Notes under the pieces: generated by a model
Databases searched by the model: none
What the model was told of the DNA's origin: nothing
What the model saw: only the letters and a program-made list of their open reading frames with translations
Made by a program: the position numbers and the translations under genes
Origin: Eubacterium sp.
GTDB taxonomy: Bacteria; Bacillota; Clostridia; Oscillospirales; Acutalibacteraceae
Assembly (NCBI GenBank): GCA_015655975.1
Contig: DVEP01000040.1
Coordinates: 1-64,000, forward strand
DNA length: 64,000 nt
Direction: 5' to 3'
Shown here: in pieces, positions 8,893-17,432 of the stretch
Layout: each line of letters begins with the position of its first letter
Position numbering within the stretch: position 1 is the first letter of the stretch

Positions 8893-10107
8893 ATGCAAAA
8901 ACAACTGCTGACAAACGGCAACGCATTCAAACGAACGGACGGCAGATGGGGTGGCGTGGTTTGGTACAAGGATGAGCAAGGCGAAAGAAAACGCAAGAGC
9001 TTTTCCGGAACAACAAAAGCCGAGGTCAACAAGAAGATGACTGACTACATATCCAAGTTCGAAGAAGAAATCATTGACGCCATTGAGGGTAACAAGACAG
9101 TAAGTGACAGCTTATTAAATTACCTGCAAGTGTTTAAGTACCCAAATGTTGAACGAGTAACCTATGACCGAAACGAGCAGATATACAAAAATCAAATCGT
9201 CCCTTACATGGGAAAACTCATTGTGTCTAACATAACAGGCGCTGACATTAAGCGGTTAATTAGTACGCTGACCGACAAGGGATATTCATTCTCAACCGTC
9301 AAGCAAACATACAATCTGCTTAACGAATACTTCGATTATCTTATGCGTGAAGAGTTCATAAAAAAGAATCCGATGAACGCTGTGCCGACAATAAAAAAGT
9401 CAAATTATCTTGCAAAGCAAAACAAAGAAGTGCTTCCCGTATGCGAAACAATAACCGTATTTACCGATGAGGAAATTGATAAATTCAAGGCGGAAGCATA
9501 CAAGAAGTACCCCTCAGGCAAGCCGAAACATAATCAAGCGTCCGCATATATTCTTATGCTGAACACAGGGTTGAGGACTGCAGAAGTGTTGGGTTTAATT
9601 AACAGCGACATAGACCTTAAAAAGAAAGTGATGCACATTCAAAGAGGTGTTAAAGAAGCCTAAAAGCGTGACGGAACAGAGAGAAAAAGCGGACGAGAAA
9701 TCGTAGTTGGCAAGCTGAAAACCGCTTCAAGCAAGCGTATTGTACCATTGAACGAAACGGCTATACAAGCGATTATCGAATTACGAAACGAGCGATATTT
9801 CGGTGAGGACGCACCATTGATACCCGATGCAGACGGCAACTTCACAAGACCGTTAAACCTAAGAAAACGGTTTTATTCAATACTCGATGCGGCAGGAATT
9901 AAGAAAAAAGGATTACACAGTTTACGACACACCTTCGCAACAAAGCTTGTAACAGGAGTACGTGCAGAGGACGGAACGATAAAAGCATTAACACCGAGGC
10001 AGGTGGCAGACCTACTCGGACACACCACTTCGGAGATAACCGAAATGTATTATGTCAAACGAAACACGGATATGCTAATGGGTATTACGAATGAATTTGA
10101 ATTATGA
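8893..10107 (+). pseudogene. Tyrosine integrase interrupted by one in-frame TAA stop
   Basis: The reading frame encodes a 404-codon tyrosine recombinase of the Tn916/phage integrase type, but codon 257 (9661-9663) is TAA and the frame continues unbroken on both sides. Residues 1-60 form the arm-binding domain, 75-165 the SAM-like core-binding domain, and 190 onward the catalytic domain. Catalytic residues are all present: Arg in NTGLRTAEVLGL before the stop, then HSLRHTF, LLGHTT and the nucleophilic Tyr in EMYYVKR after it. ATG 8893 has AGGAG at 8881. A single substitution such as AAA to TAA would explain the break. Unless the stop is read through or is an assembly error, the island can no longer excise by itself. 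Confidence 0.88.
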
Positions 10108-10191
10108 TTGATGCTTTTTTGATGATGTACCAAACGGAATGCATGGATTGTGTGGCACAGAGTGAACAAAAAACAGTGTGAAAATGAAAAG

Positions 10192-10219
10192 ACGGCGTAC
10201 GGAAAAGACCGTGCGCCGT
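10192..10219 (+). terminator. Possible integrase terminator hairpin
   Basis: ACGGCGTACGG (10192-10202) pairs with CCGTGCGCCGT (10209-10219) through one wobble across a 6-nt loop. The following bases GTTTTATC are a weak U-tract, so termination is uncertain. Confidence 0.4.
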
Positions 10220-10276
10220 AGTTTTATCAATATGGGAAATACAAGCAAAATCGCCGTAAAACAGCGTAAACAAAGG

Positions 10277-10307
10277 AAAAAAGCACCGAAAAATCGGTGC
10301 TTTTTTT
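10277..10307 (-). terminator. Terminator of the tRNA operon (bidirectional hairpin)
   Basis: An AAGCACCGA / TCGGTGCTT stem around a 4-base loop is flanked by A-runs and T-runs on both sides. On the minus strand it follows directly after the encoded CCA end of tRNA-Trp and has a U-tract. Confidence 0.8.
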
Positions 10308-10382
10308 GGCAGGGGCAGAAGGACTTGAACCCTCGGCACGCGGTTTTGGAGACCGCTGCTCTACCAACTGAGCTATACCCCT
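10307..10382 (-). tRNA. tRNA-Trp (CCA)
   Basis: The 76-nt minus-strand sequence folds as a tRNA: a 7-bp acceptor AGGGGTA/TGCCCCT, a D arm with AGCTCAGTTGGTAGAGC, the anticodon stem GCGGT/ACCGC with loop CTCCAAA, and a T arm with GGTTCAAGTCC. The anticodon CCA is at 10349-10347. The discriminator is G and the 3' CCA is encoded. Its 3' end faces the broken integrase, which makes it a candidate integration target for the island. Confidence 0.95.
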
Positions 10383-10385
10383 ATA

Positions 10386-10462
10386 TGGTGGGCCATCAGG
10401 GACTCGAACCCCGGACCGACCGGTTATGAGCCGGTGGCTCTAACCAACTGAGCTAATGGCCC
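10386..10462 (-). tRNA. tRNA with anticodon CAU (elongator Met or Ile2)
   Basis: The 77-nt sequence forms a full cloverleaf with acceptor GGGCCAT/ATGGCCC, discriminator A, encoded CCA, loop CTCATAA (anticodon at 10428-10426) and T loop GGTTCGAGTCC. It is not an initiator, because the first acceptor pair is G-C. Elongator tRNA-Met and lysidine-modified tRNA-Ile2 share this anticodon and I cannot separate them by eye. It is transcribed first, 3 bp upstream of tRNA-Trp. Confidence 0.92.
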
Positions 10463-10490
10463 ATATACAGCTGGTTTAAATTGCTTTAAT

Positions 10491-10519
10491 ATAATACCAA
10501 AGTAATCGCTGTATGTCAA
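10491..10519 (-). promoter_or_regulatory. Promoter of the tRNA pair
   Basis: On the minus strand, a consensus TTGACA (10519-10514) and TATTAT (10496-10491) are separated by 17 bp. The box ends about 28 bp upstream of the tRNA(CAU) 5' end. Confidence 0.85.
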
Positions 10520-10616
10520 TACCTTTTTTACACTTTTTTCTTTAATTTTAAAGAACTAAATGCATTGAGCAATTAGTAAATTAAATTGTACTATTCTAAA
10601 ACTTCATAAAATAAAA

Positions 10617-10663
10617 CAGCACCTGTCGTTGCGAGAAACAGTATTCTCTGTGACAGGTGTTGT
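10617..10663 (-). terminator. Terminator after the GH101-like gene
   Basis: CACCTGTC and GACAGGTG pair, with an inner AGAGAA/TTTCTC helix, and T-rich stretches lie on both sides. It sits 10 bp beyond the GH101-like stop codon on the minus strand. Confidence 0.65.
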
Positions 10664-10673
10664 TTTTGCTTGT

Positions 10674-12019
10674 TTATTTACAAACGACTACAAATGCTGT
10701 TTCCTTTGGAATGTTTATATGCAGCTCGCCGTTGGTTATCGGAGTTTCCTGAACAAATTTATTGCCGTCTTCTGTGATTTTGTATATTTCTGCCGTCTTT
10801 TTGTTTTTGTCAAAAATATTCCAGTTACAACAATCTCCGTTTTTACTGTATGCAATATAAGTGTTTTCTTTTTGGACAATCGGTAAAAGAAGTGTGTCGC
10901 CCTCTTTGATTGTTTTGCCGTTTTTTGTTATTCTTGCGTTTTTTGCATAGGACATTACATTGTCTGAAAATTCACAGCATTTGCTGTTTTTATTTCCGCT
11001 GATTGAAATTCTTTTCAATGAGTTAAGATAATGACCGGGTACTTGATATGTTGCAAAACGATAGATAAAGTCTTTGGTCCAATTACTGTTATCTTTACTT
11101 ACAATATCTTCGCCGTGCATATTGCCGTAAAATATTTTGTTGAGCGTTTCTTCTCTAAACTCTCCGCCGCAATAAATTTGAGGAGGGGTTTCCAAGAGTT
11201 CTTCGTCTGTCATACGGTAGCACCACCAACTGAGCGGAATCAGTCCTGTTGTATCCATAGGAGAAGATTTGAAGTGGTCGCGCGGAAGACCGAAGATAGG
11301 TCTGTTTGGAAGAGTGTCACTTTCTTTGTATGTAAATTCAGATGTGATATCTATACCTTTTGATTTAACATATTCAATCATTTTGCGTCGTGCGTCTTGC
11401 ATTTCTTTAATGCTTACATACGGCGCATAGTTTTTGTAGCATTGAAAATTATCTACATGTATAGTACCTGTTTCTGCGATGAACGGAAATGTTTCAACAA
11501 ATCTGTCAAATTGCTTTTTGAAAAGTCCTGTTTCCCAATAACTCTTATGGCAGGTTTTGTAGCATTTTCTGCCGTTGTATCTTTCAATAGCATGTGGCTT
11601 ACCGTTTCTTTTTCTTATCAATGCACCTGCTTTTACAAATTTGTTAAACGACGGAGCGTTGTCGTATGCATCGTTGAAGTTTATGTGAACGCTGATGATT
11701 GAATTGTGTTTTTTTGCTTCGCTGCAAAACCATTTGAAGCTGTCAAATGCGGTTTTGTCCTGTGGTCTTTTTAACGCTTTGTTGACTTCAAAAAAATCGG
11801 GATATTTGTCGTCGTGTCCTAAATACTGCCAGCCTACAAGGTAATATATTTTTGTTAAGCCCTGTGTAATGTTGTCGATTTTTTTTATGCATTCAAGAGC
11901 GTCCTCAAAAGACAATTTTACTATGCTTTTTCCTTCATTTTTTTGTCGGGAAAAGCCATGCCGAGTTTCATAACCATACAGCTTGAATAGTCATAGTTAA
12001 AATTAAAGGGTGTTTTCAT
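10674..12019 (-). pseudogene. GH101-like (endo-alpha-N-acetylgalactosaminidase-related) glycoside hydrolase, frameshifted
   Basis: The 413 uninterrupted C-terminal codons resemble the catalytic barrel of GH101/GH129-type enzymes acting on GalNAc-alpha-Ser/Thr of mucin O-glycans. Visible features are YYLVGWQYLGHDDKYP, SVHINFNDAY, a candidate nucleophile Asp in TIHVDNF, and a candidate acid/base Glu in DITSEFTY 38 residues later. The open frame has no ribosome binding site, and the real start is ATG 12019, preceded by AAAGGAG. Translation from there gives MKTPFNFNYDYSSCMVMKLG... and hits TAG after 32 codons. Adding one A to the A7 run (minus strand, 11944-11938) joins the two frames smoothly as ...FPDKKNEGKSIVKLSFEDAL. 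It is therefore a one-base deletion, a slippage-controlled gene or a sequencing error. No signal peptide. Family assignment is moderate. Confidence 0.65.
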
Positions 12020-12054
12020 AAAAAATTCTCCTTTTTATTTAATTAGCGTGTTTT

Positions 12055-12111
12055 ATTATAGCATTAAAATTATTTCGTTAATTTAGAAATTCAACTATAT
12101 ACTTTAGAAAA
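12055..12111 (-). promoter_or_regulatory. AraC-type operator and promoter P1 (GH101-like gene)
   Basis: On the minus strand, half-sites TTTCTAAAGT (starting 12110) and TTTCTAAATT (starting 12089) are direct repeats 21 bp apart. TATAAT (12060-12055) begins exactly 29 bp after the proximal half-site. The proximal half-site overlaps the -35 position, as in class II activation by AraC-family proteins. Confidence 0.75.
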
Positions 12112-12132
12112 ACGACCATTAAAAAATAGCAG

Positions 12133-12190
12133 TTTTTCTAAATTATACAGCATTTTTTCTTAATTTTTTTTATCGTAAAGAATTTATAAT
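12133..12190 (+). promoter_or_regulatory. AraC-type operator and promoter P2 (GH110 operon)
   Basis: Half-sites TTTCTAAATTA (12135) and TTTCTTAATTT (12156) are 21 bp apart, and TATAAT at 12185-12190 starts 29 bp after the second. It is divergent from P1, with the two upstream half-sites facing each other across 24 bp as a perfect 11-bp inverted repeat. Confidence 0.75.
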
Positions 12191-12259
12191 ATAGATATTG
12201 ATTGTATTTATTGCAGTTATAATTGTAATTTATTAAAACTTAAATGTGAGGAATAAAAT

Positions 12260-13891
12260 ATGAAAATAATAAAAGCGTCTGAATTCAACATTTTTCCGAA
12301 TGAAGATATAACTGAAAACTTAGTTGAACTTTTTGAATATCTTAAAACAATTGACGAAGAAAAAACAGTCGTATTTGATAAAGGTACATACTATCTAGAT
12401 AGTGAAAAATGCAAAAAATATATGCTTTACATAACTAATACGGTGGGAGATAATGAGTTTTCAAAAGATGAAATACCGCATTTAAATGCCGTACCGTTTT
12501 ATTTTAACGGCGTTAATGATATTGTTTTTGACGGCAGTGATTCTGTTTTTGTGATTGATGGTAAAGTAACTAACATTGCAATGGAAAACTGCAAAAATAT
12601 TACTGTTAAGAATATTGAAATTCGGCACGCTCACCCCGATATGCACGAACTTAAAGTGGTGCGAAAAACTCTTTTCGATATTGATTTTGAAATTGACCGA
12701 GACACTCAATATGAATTTGATAACGGGAAATTATACTTTTACGGTAAAGATTATCGCGTGGCCGCTGATGAAAATGTTGCAAATGCTTTTTGGATAGGTC
12801 TTATAAGAGAAAAAAGCCGTCAAAAAATAAAAAGAGTAAAGCATCCGTTTTTATCTGCTCTAAAAGTTTCTGATTTAGGCAATCGGAAAATTCGTGTTTC
12901 TTTTCCAAATACTTTTAGATTTAAAATGGGAGATTGTTACTATATTTTTGATGTTCGACGCCAATTTGCAGGAATATTTGTAAATAGGTGTGAAAATGTA
13001 ATTTTAAAAAATATAAAGCAAAGATTCAACTATTCACTTGCGCTTGTTGCACAGGACAGTGAAAACATTACAGTTGACAGTGTTCAATTTTCACCTGAAA
13101 AAGATTCTGCAAGAAAAATGGCGTCAGTTGCCGATTTCATTCAAATTTGTATGTGCAGAGGCAATGTTTCAATCAAAAACAGTTACTTTGACGGAGCAGG
13201 AGATGATAGTCTGAATGTTCACGGTATTCATTTTAAAATAACGAATATAGTCGGCAATCAGCTTACCGTTCGTTTTTCTCATCCGCAGTCGCACGGTTTC
13301 AATCCTTTAAGAGCAGGAGACAAAATTGCGTATATAAATACCGATACTTTGATTGAAAAAGGTACCGCAATCATTGAAAAATCAGAGTTATTAAATGAAT
13401 ATGAAATATTGCTCACAGTCAGCAATGTGAATGATGCTAAAACAGGAATTGTAATTGAAGATACAGACGCTTGTCCAAATCTTGAGTTTGAAAATAATAT
13501 TATGACAAGAATTATTACAAGAGGACTGCTCATTACCACCAGAGGCAAGGTAAATATTTCAAACAACAATTTTATAAGTACAACCATGAGCGGAATTCTT
13601 CTTTCTGACGATGCAAAAAGTTGGTATGAAAGCGGAATGTGCCGTGATGTAACAATCAGCAAAAATGTTTTTGAATATTGCGGTCAGACACCTATACTTA
13701 TAAAACCTGAAAACAGAGTTTATGCAGGCGCTGTTCACAAAAATATTAAACTTACGGAAAATACATTTAAAAACTACAAAGGCTATTGTATAAAGGCAAA
13801 AAATACCGACGGTATTTTTATTAAAGAAAATAAGTTTTCAAACAATAAAAAAATTAAATCAAAAAATTGTAACAATATAGTTTTAAACTGA
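12260..13891 (+). CDS. GH110-like alpha-1,3-galactosidase (right-handed beta-helix)
   Basis: This 543-aa protein has the stacked short turns of a parallel beta-helix (ENCKNITVKNIEIRH, ENVILKNIKQRF, SENITVDSVQF, GNVSIKNSYF). It also has the GH110 signature region around FDGAGDDSLNVHGIHFKI, followed by QLTVRFSHPQSHGF. GH110 enzymes remove alpha-1,3-linked galactose, including the terminal residue of the blood group B antigen; the acidic pair in GDD is the likely catalytic region. No signal peptide is present, so it would act on imported oligosaccharides in the cytoplasm. It starts at ATG 12260 after GTGAGG, and heads an operon with a DUF5107 protein and fucU under promoter P2. Substrate detail (B antigen or linear alpha-1,3-Gal) cannot be decided. 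Confidence 0.75.
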   Translation: MKIIKASEFNIFPNEDITENLVELFEYLKTIDEEKTVVFDKGTYYLDSEKCKKYMLYITNTVGDNEFSKDEIPHLNAVPFYFNGVNDIVFDGSDSVFVIDGKVTNIAMENCKNITVKNIEIRHAHPDMHELKVVRKTLFDIDFEIDRDTQYEFDNGKLYFYGKDYRVAADENVANAFWIGLIREKSRQKIKRVKHPFLSALKVSDLGNRKIRVSFPNTFRFKMGDCYYIFDVRRQFAGIFVNRCENVILKNIKQRFNYSLALVAQDSENITVDSVQFSPEKDSARKMASVADFIQICMCRGNVSIKNSYFDGAGDDSLNVHGIHFKITNIVGNQLTVRFSHPQSHGFNPLRAGDKIAYINTDTLIEKGTAIIEKSELLNEYEILLTVSNVNDAKTGIVIEDTDACPNLEFENNIMTRIITRGLLITTRGKVNISNNNFISTTMSGILLSDDAKSWYESGMCRDVTISKNVFEYCGQTPILIKPENRVYAGAVHKNIKLTENTFKNYKGYCIKAKNTDGIFIKENKFSNNKKIKSKNCNNIVLN

Positions 13892-13947
13892 TAAAAACTG
13901 TTTAAATACTATTGTAAAAAATATATTTATAAAATAGGAGAAAATAT

Positions 13948-15855
13948 ATGCCGAAACTTAAGAAAAGAATATATCGTGTTTCCGAATTTATAAGCAATAA
14001 CGATTTGCCGCATCTTTCGCAGTCAAGACAGGCTCATCAGTCAAAGTCAACGATAGACGATTTTGAAGGATTGTTTATTGACTACGGTTGGCGCGAAACC
14101 TCATATCCATATACTCAGCAAAACGCTTATTCCGAAGAAGCAGAAAGAGAAATAACAGTAGCTGTTCTTGAAAATGAATATCTTTATGCTGAATTTTTGC
14201 CGACTCTCGGAGCAAGACTTTGGAGACTTTTTGACAAGAAGCAGCAAAAAGATGTGCTTTATACAAACGATGTTATCCGTTTTAGAAATTTAAGCATAAG
14301 AAATGCTTGGTTTTCCGGCGGAGTAGAGTGGAATTGCGGAATTATAGGTCATTCACCGTTCACCTGTTCACAAATGTACTGTGCTTTTGTTGAGGGTAAA
14401 AACGGAGAAGATGTATTGCGTTTCTATGAATTTGAAAGAACAAGAGAAATTTACTATCAAATTGACTTTTGGCTTGAAAAAAATCAACTTATGACGACCG
14501 TTCGTATAGAGAATACAAATGCAGAAGTTGTGCCTATGTATTGGTGGTCAAATATGGCAACGCCGGAGTATGAAGGCGGTCGTGTTGTTGTGCCTGCAAA
14601 CAGTGCATACAACAATTCCGACGGTATGGGTATAAAAAAATCATCAATACCGTTTGATAACGGAATTGATGTTTCATATCCTGAAAATATACCTAATACT
14701 ATAGATTATTTTTACGACATTTTTCCTGAAGAAATTAAATTTATTGCAAATGTCAGCAAAGACGGTTTTGGACTTTTGCAGTTTTCAAGCAACAATCTAA
14801 AGGGCAGAAAGTTGTTTTCGTGGGGACACAGAAAAGGTTCAAAACATTGGCAGAGGATACTTACCGATAAAGCGGGTGATTATGTTGAAATACAAGCAGG
14901 TATCGGCAAAACACAGTACGAGTGCATTCCTATGCCGCCAAAAACCGTTTGGACTTTTGCAGAGTGTTACACACTTGCAGACATACCTGAAGAAGCGGTT
15001 AACTCCGAATATTGTGAAGTTGTAAAAGCTGTAAAAGAACAAATCGAAAGCCTTACAAAAGAAAACAGTTTAGACGACAGACTTACATATTTTACAGAAA
15101 ATATAAGTTTGCAAAAAGGAAAAGTTGTTTTGTCCGGAAGCGGATTTGGTTATCTTAACGGTGTCTTGGGCGGTAAAGTTCCGAAACAACTTGATTTTTC
15201 AGAAAACGATGACATTAAAGGCTGGCTTTCTCTTGTAAACGGTGAGAGAATAAATGACAGTTTATCATTTGCGTATGGAAATAAATCGGAAAAGTTACTT
15301 TTGAAAAATCAAAATGTTTGTGATTGGAATATTCCGTATCAACTCGCATTACTTTCATACGACAAACGAGATTTTGAAAATGCAAAATTATGGTGCGAGA
15401 AAAGTCTTATTCTTGATAATAATGAAAAAAATACGCATTTATATGCTCACATTCTTTATCAGACAGGTAATGATAACAGCATTTATTTTGCAAAAAAATC
15501 ATTGCGTTTTGATGTTAAAAATTATGCTCTTGCAGAAAGTATCTTTACTTTATTGCTCAAATTAAGTGCATTTGATGTAATTGTAGAAGAGTTTGAATTG
15601 CTTGACGCTGAACTTAAAAATAATCAACGGCTTTTAATGTATCTTTCAATGGCATATTTGAAAACAGGCAATGCAAAACAGGCAGAACAAATACTTACGG
15701 GAGACGGCGGACTCAAACTTCTCGATTTCCGTGAGGGAGATAAGTTTTTAGACGAGCTTTATCGCGGAATAAGAAAAGAACTGTACGGCGAAAAAGACAG
15801 TGAAATTACCGTGCCCGAACAGTTTGACTTCATAGTTTTTGATGCAAATAAATAA
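13948..15855 (+). CDS. DUF5107 protein with C-terminal helical repeats
   Basis: This 635-aa protein has a DUF5107 region at roughly residues 25-375, a beta-supersandwich of the galactose-mutarotase type. It is marked by YLYAEFLPTLGARLWRLFDK, RNAWFSGGVEWNCGIIGH, PMYWWSNMATPE and KLFSWGHRKGSKHWQRIL. Residues 450-610 are TPR-like helices. Proteins with this domain recur in glycan-utilisation loci, but I know of no firmly assigned reaction. The conserved carbohydrate-binding look and its place between GH110 and fucU suggest a role in handling released sugars or oligosaccharides. It has an AGGAG site and no signal peptide, so it is cytoplasmic. A second, longer DUF5107 protein lies at 30442. Confidence 0.7.
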   Translation: MPKLKKRIYRVSEFISNNDLPHLSQSRQAHQSKSTIDDFEGLFIDYGWRETSYPYTQQNAYSEEAEREITVAVLENEYLYAEFLPTLGARLWRLFDKKQQKDVLYTNDVIRFRNLSIRNAWFSGGVEWNCGIIGHSPFTCSQMYCAFVEGKNGEDVLRFYEFERTREIYYQIDFWLEKNQLMTTVRIENTNAEVVPMYWWSNMATPEYEGGRVVVPANSAYNNSDGMGIKKSSIPFDNGIDVSYPENIPNTIDYFYDIFPEEIKFIANVSKDGFGLLQFSSNNLKGRKLFSWGHRKGSKHWQRILTDKAGDYVEIQAGIGKTQYECIPMPPKTVWTFAECYTLADIPEEAVNSEYCEVVKAVKEQIESLTKENSLDDRLTYFTENISLQKGKVVLSGSGFGYLNGVLGGKVPKQLDFSENDDIKGWLSLVNGERINDSLSFAYGNKSEKLLLKNQNVCDWNIPYQLALLSYDKRDFENAKLWCEKSLILDNNEKNTHLYAHILYQTGNDNSIYFAKKSLRFDVKNYALAESIFTLLLKLSAFDVIVEEFELLDAELKNNQRLLMYLSMAYLKTGNAKQAEQILTGDGGLKLLDFREGDKFLDELYRGIRKELYGEKDSEITVPEQFDFIVFDANK

Positions 15856-15886
15856 TATTGTAAAAATATAAAGAAAGGTCGAAAAA

Positions 15887-16312
15887 ATGCTTAAAAATAT
15901 TCCTAAAGAAATATCGCCGACTTTGTTAAAAGTTCTTTGTGAGATGGGACATGGCGACGAAATTGTTATTGCTGACGCAAATTTTCCGTCAGCGTCAAAT
16001 GCAAATATTCTCATACGAGCAGACGGAATATCTGCCTGCGATATGCTTAATTCGATTTTGCAATTAATTCCTCTTGACCAATATGACACAAATAATTTTG
16101 TTTTAATGCAAAAGTGTGACGGAGATACGGTCGATACTGATATTTGGAATGAATATGCCGAAATTCTGAAAAAATACGAACCAAAAGCAGAAATGTCGTT
16201 TGAAGAAAGATTTGCATACTATGAAAGAGCGAAAAAAGCCTACGCAGTAATTGCGACAGGAGAAACAAAACAATATGCAAATATAATTCTAAAAAAAGGC
16301 TGTATAATTTAA
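15887..16312 (+). CDS. fucU: L-fucose mutarotase (RbsD/FucU family)
   Basis: This 141-aa protein belongs to the RbsD/FucU family. It would interconvert alpha- and beta-L-fucose, supplying the anomer needed by the next enzyme. Family marks are LLKVLCEMGHGDEIVIADANFP at the start, with the conserved His and Asp, and the terminal ATGETKQYANIILKKG. Its length is normal for FucU. It ends the GH110 operon, 31 bp after the DUF5107 gene, and is followed by a strong terminator. The presence of FucU together with GH29 and GH95 genes points to L-fucose (or the related L-galactose) as a sugar released by this locus. Confidence 0.88.
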   Translation: MLKNIPKEISPTLLKVLCEMGHGDEIVIADANFPSASNANILIRADGISACDMLNSILQLIPLDQYDTNNFVLMQKCDGDTVDTDIWNEYAEILKKYEPKAEMSFEERFAYYERAKKAYAVIATGETKQYANIILKKGCII

Positions 16313-16328
16313 AATAGTTTAAAAAATT

Positions 16329-16361
16329 AAAACCTTGGTGCTTTAACAGTACCAAGGTTTT
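16329..16361. terminator. Bidirectional terminator between fucU and the AraC gene
   Basis: AAAACCTTGGT (16329-16339) pairs perfectly with ACCAAGGTTTT (16351-16361). Its A/T ends serve the two convergent genes. Confidence 0.88.
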
Positions 16362-16370
16362 AGTATTATT

Positions 16371-17219
16371 TTAAAACTTGAGTTTTCTGAATTTTCCGGG
16401 AGAAATACCCTCGTTTTCAGTGAAAAAATATATGAAGTTAGATTCACTGTTGAAACCTATTTCATAGGCAATAGAAGCAACAGTCATGTCTGTTACCTGC
16501 AACAGATATTTTGCTCTGTTCAGTCTTGAAATCAGAATATAATCATATGGAGAAAAACCTGTTTGTTGTTTGAAAACTCTTGAAAAGTGAGAAGAACTCA
16601 TATTGACAATTTTAGCAAGGTTGCTGACAGTTAAATTGCCGTTTAGGTTTTCGGAAATATAGTCTTTGACTATTTGAATTATATCTTCATAACTGCTTTC
16701 GCCTTTGTTTTTTGCACTTTGAGGGTTTAACAGTTCCATAAACACTTTGTATATATCAAGAGAATAGTTTAACTCGACAGGCGGATTGTCGTCTTTCATA
16801 TTGTCAAAAATACGGAAAAGCAGTTTTCTCAAATGCTGAATATCTTTGCATTTTATAATATTTCCCTGACTTTTTTCAATCTCTTCATAAATAGAAAGCG
16901 AGTTTGCGCCTGCTATATGAATCCATATAGATTCTAAACTGTTGTCAGTATAGTATTCGTGCGGTTTGTAACAGTCGAGAATAACAGTGTCGCCTTTGCG
17001 CGCCGTTATGTGTTTACCGTCTTTGATATATGTAAAAGTTCCGTCTAAAATGTGAGTAATCAAAAGACTGTTATAGTTGTTTCGTACTAAATGGTAGCCC
17101 TTGACACAGAAAAAATGTCCTGAGCTGACAGGATAATAGTATATTTTTTTTGCAGTTTGCGACGGAGAAGAAAAATAGACTTCCGATTTTTTTAAAACAC
17201 CTGTTTCATTGCATTTCAT
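16371..17219 (-). CDS. AraC-family transcriptional regulator of the glycan locus
   Basis: This 282-aa regulator has an N-terminal AraC-type cupin (residues 25-110, with LDGTFTYIKDGKHITARKGDTVIL) that would sense a sugar. Its C-terminal pair of HTH motifs spans residues 185-280: LTVSNLAKIVNMSSSHFSRVFK, then DMTVASIAYEIGFNSESNFIYFF, ending SPGKFRK. AAAGGAA precedes ATG 17219. It is divergent from the GH36 operon, and the operator of that operon (P3) lies 25-50 bp upstream of its own start, so it may also control itself. It is the only regulator in the glycan locus and the natural candidate to bind the five paired half-sites described here. The inducer, perhaps fucose, galactose or a disaccharide, is unknown. 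Confidence 0.9.
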   Translation of the reverse strand: MKCNETGVLKKSEVYFSSPSQTAKKIYYYPVSSGHFFCVKGYHLVRNNYNSLLITHILDGTFTYIKDGKHITARKGDTVILDCYKPHEYYTDNSLESIWIHIAGANSLSIYEEIEKSQGNIIKCKDIQHLRKLLFRIFDNMKDDNPPVELNYSLDIYKVFMELLNPQSAKNKGESSYEDIIQIVKDYISENLNGNLTVSNLAKIVNMSSSHFSRVFKQQTGFSPYDYILISRLNRAKYLLQVTDMTVASIAYEIGFNSESNFIYFFTENEGISPGKFRKLKF

Positions 17220-17240
17220 AGCACATATTCCTTTATGATA

Positions 17241-17299
17241 GGATTTCTAAATAATTTGATAGTTTTTCGCAATAAAGATTTACAAAACTATTGTACAAT
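17241..17299 (+). promoter_or_regulatory. AraC-type operator and promoter P3 (GH36 / oxidative operon)
   Basis: Half-sites TTTCTAAATAA (17244) and TTTCGCAATAA (17265) are 21 bp apart, and TACAAT (17294-17299) starts 29 bp after the second. The sequence ATGATAGGATTTCTAAA at its left end recurs exactly in P5. Confidence 0.75.
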
Positions 17300-17432
17300 T
17301 TAATATGTAAACTGTCAAGAAGTATAAAAGAGGAGATTTAAATATGGAAATTACATAATGGAATAATATTGATTATTAATCTAAAGAATAGTTTGAATTT
17401 TTACATATACAATAATATTTACGGAGAATTTT

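Noticed and set aside
10178..10429. 83-aa plus-strand frame across the tRNA genes
   Set aside because: It is translation of tRNA complements; the tRNAs explain the sequence.
17344..17358. Four-codon frame MEIT with a strong GAGGAG site in the leader of the GH36 gene
   Set aside because: Too short to support as a leader peptide; no overlap with a hairpin or with the GH36 start. It could be chance or a remnant.
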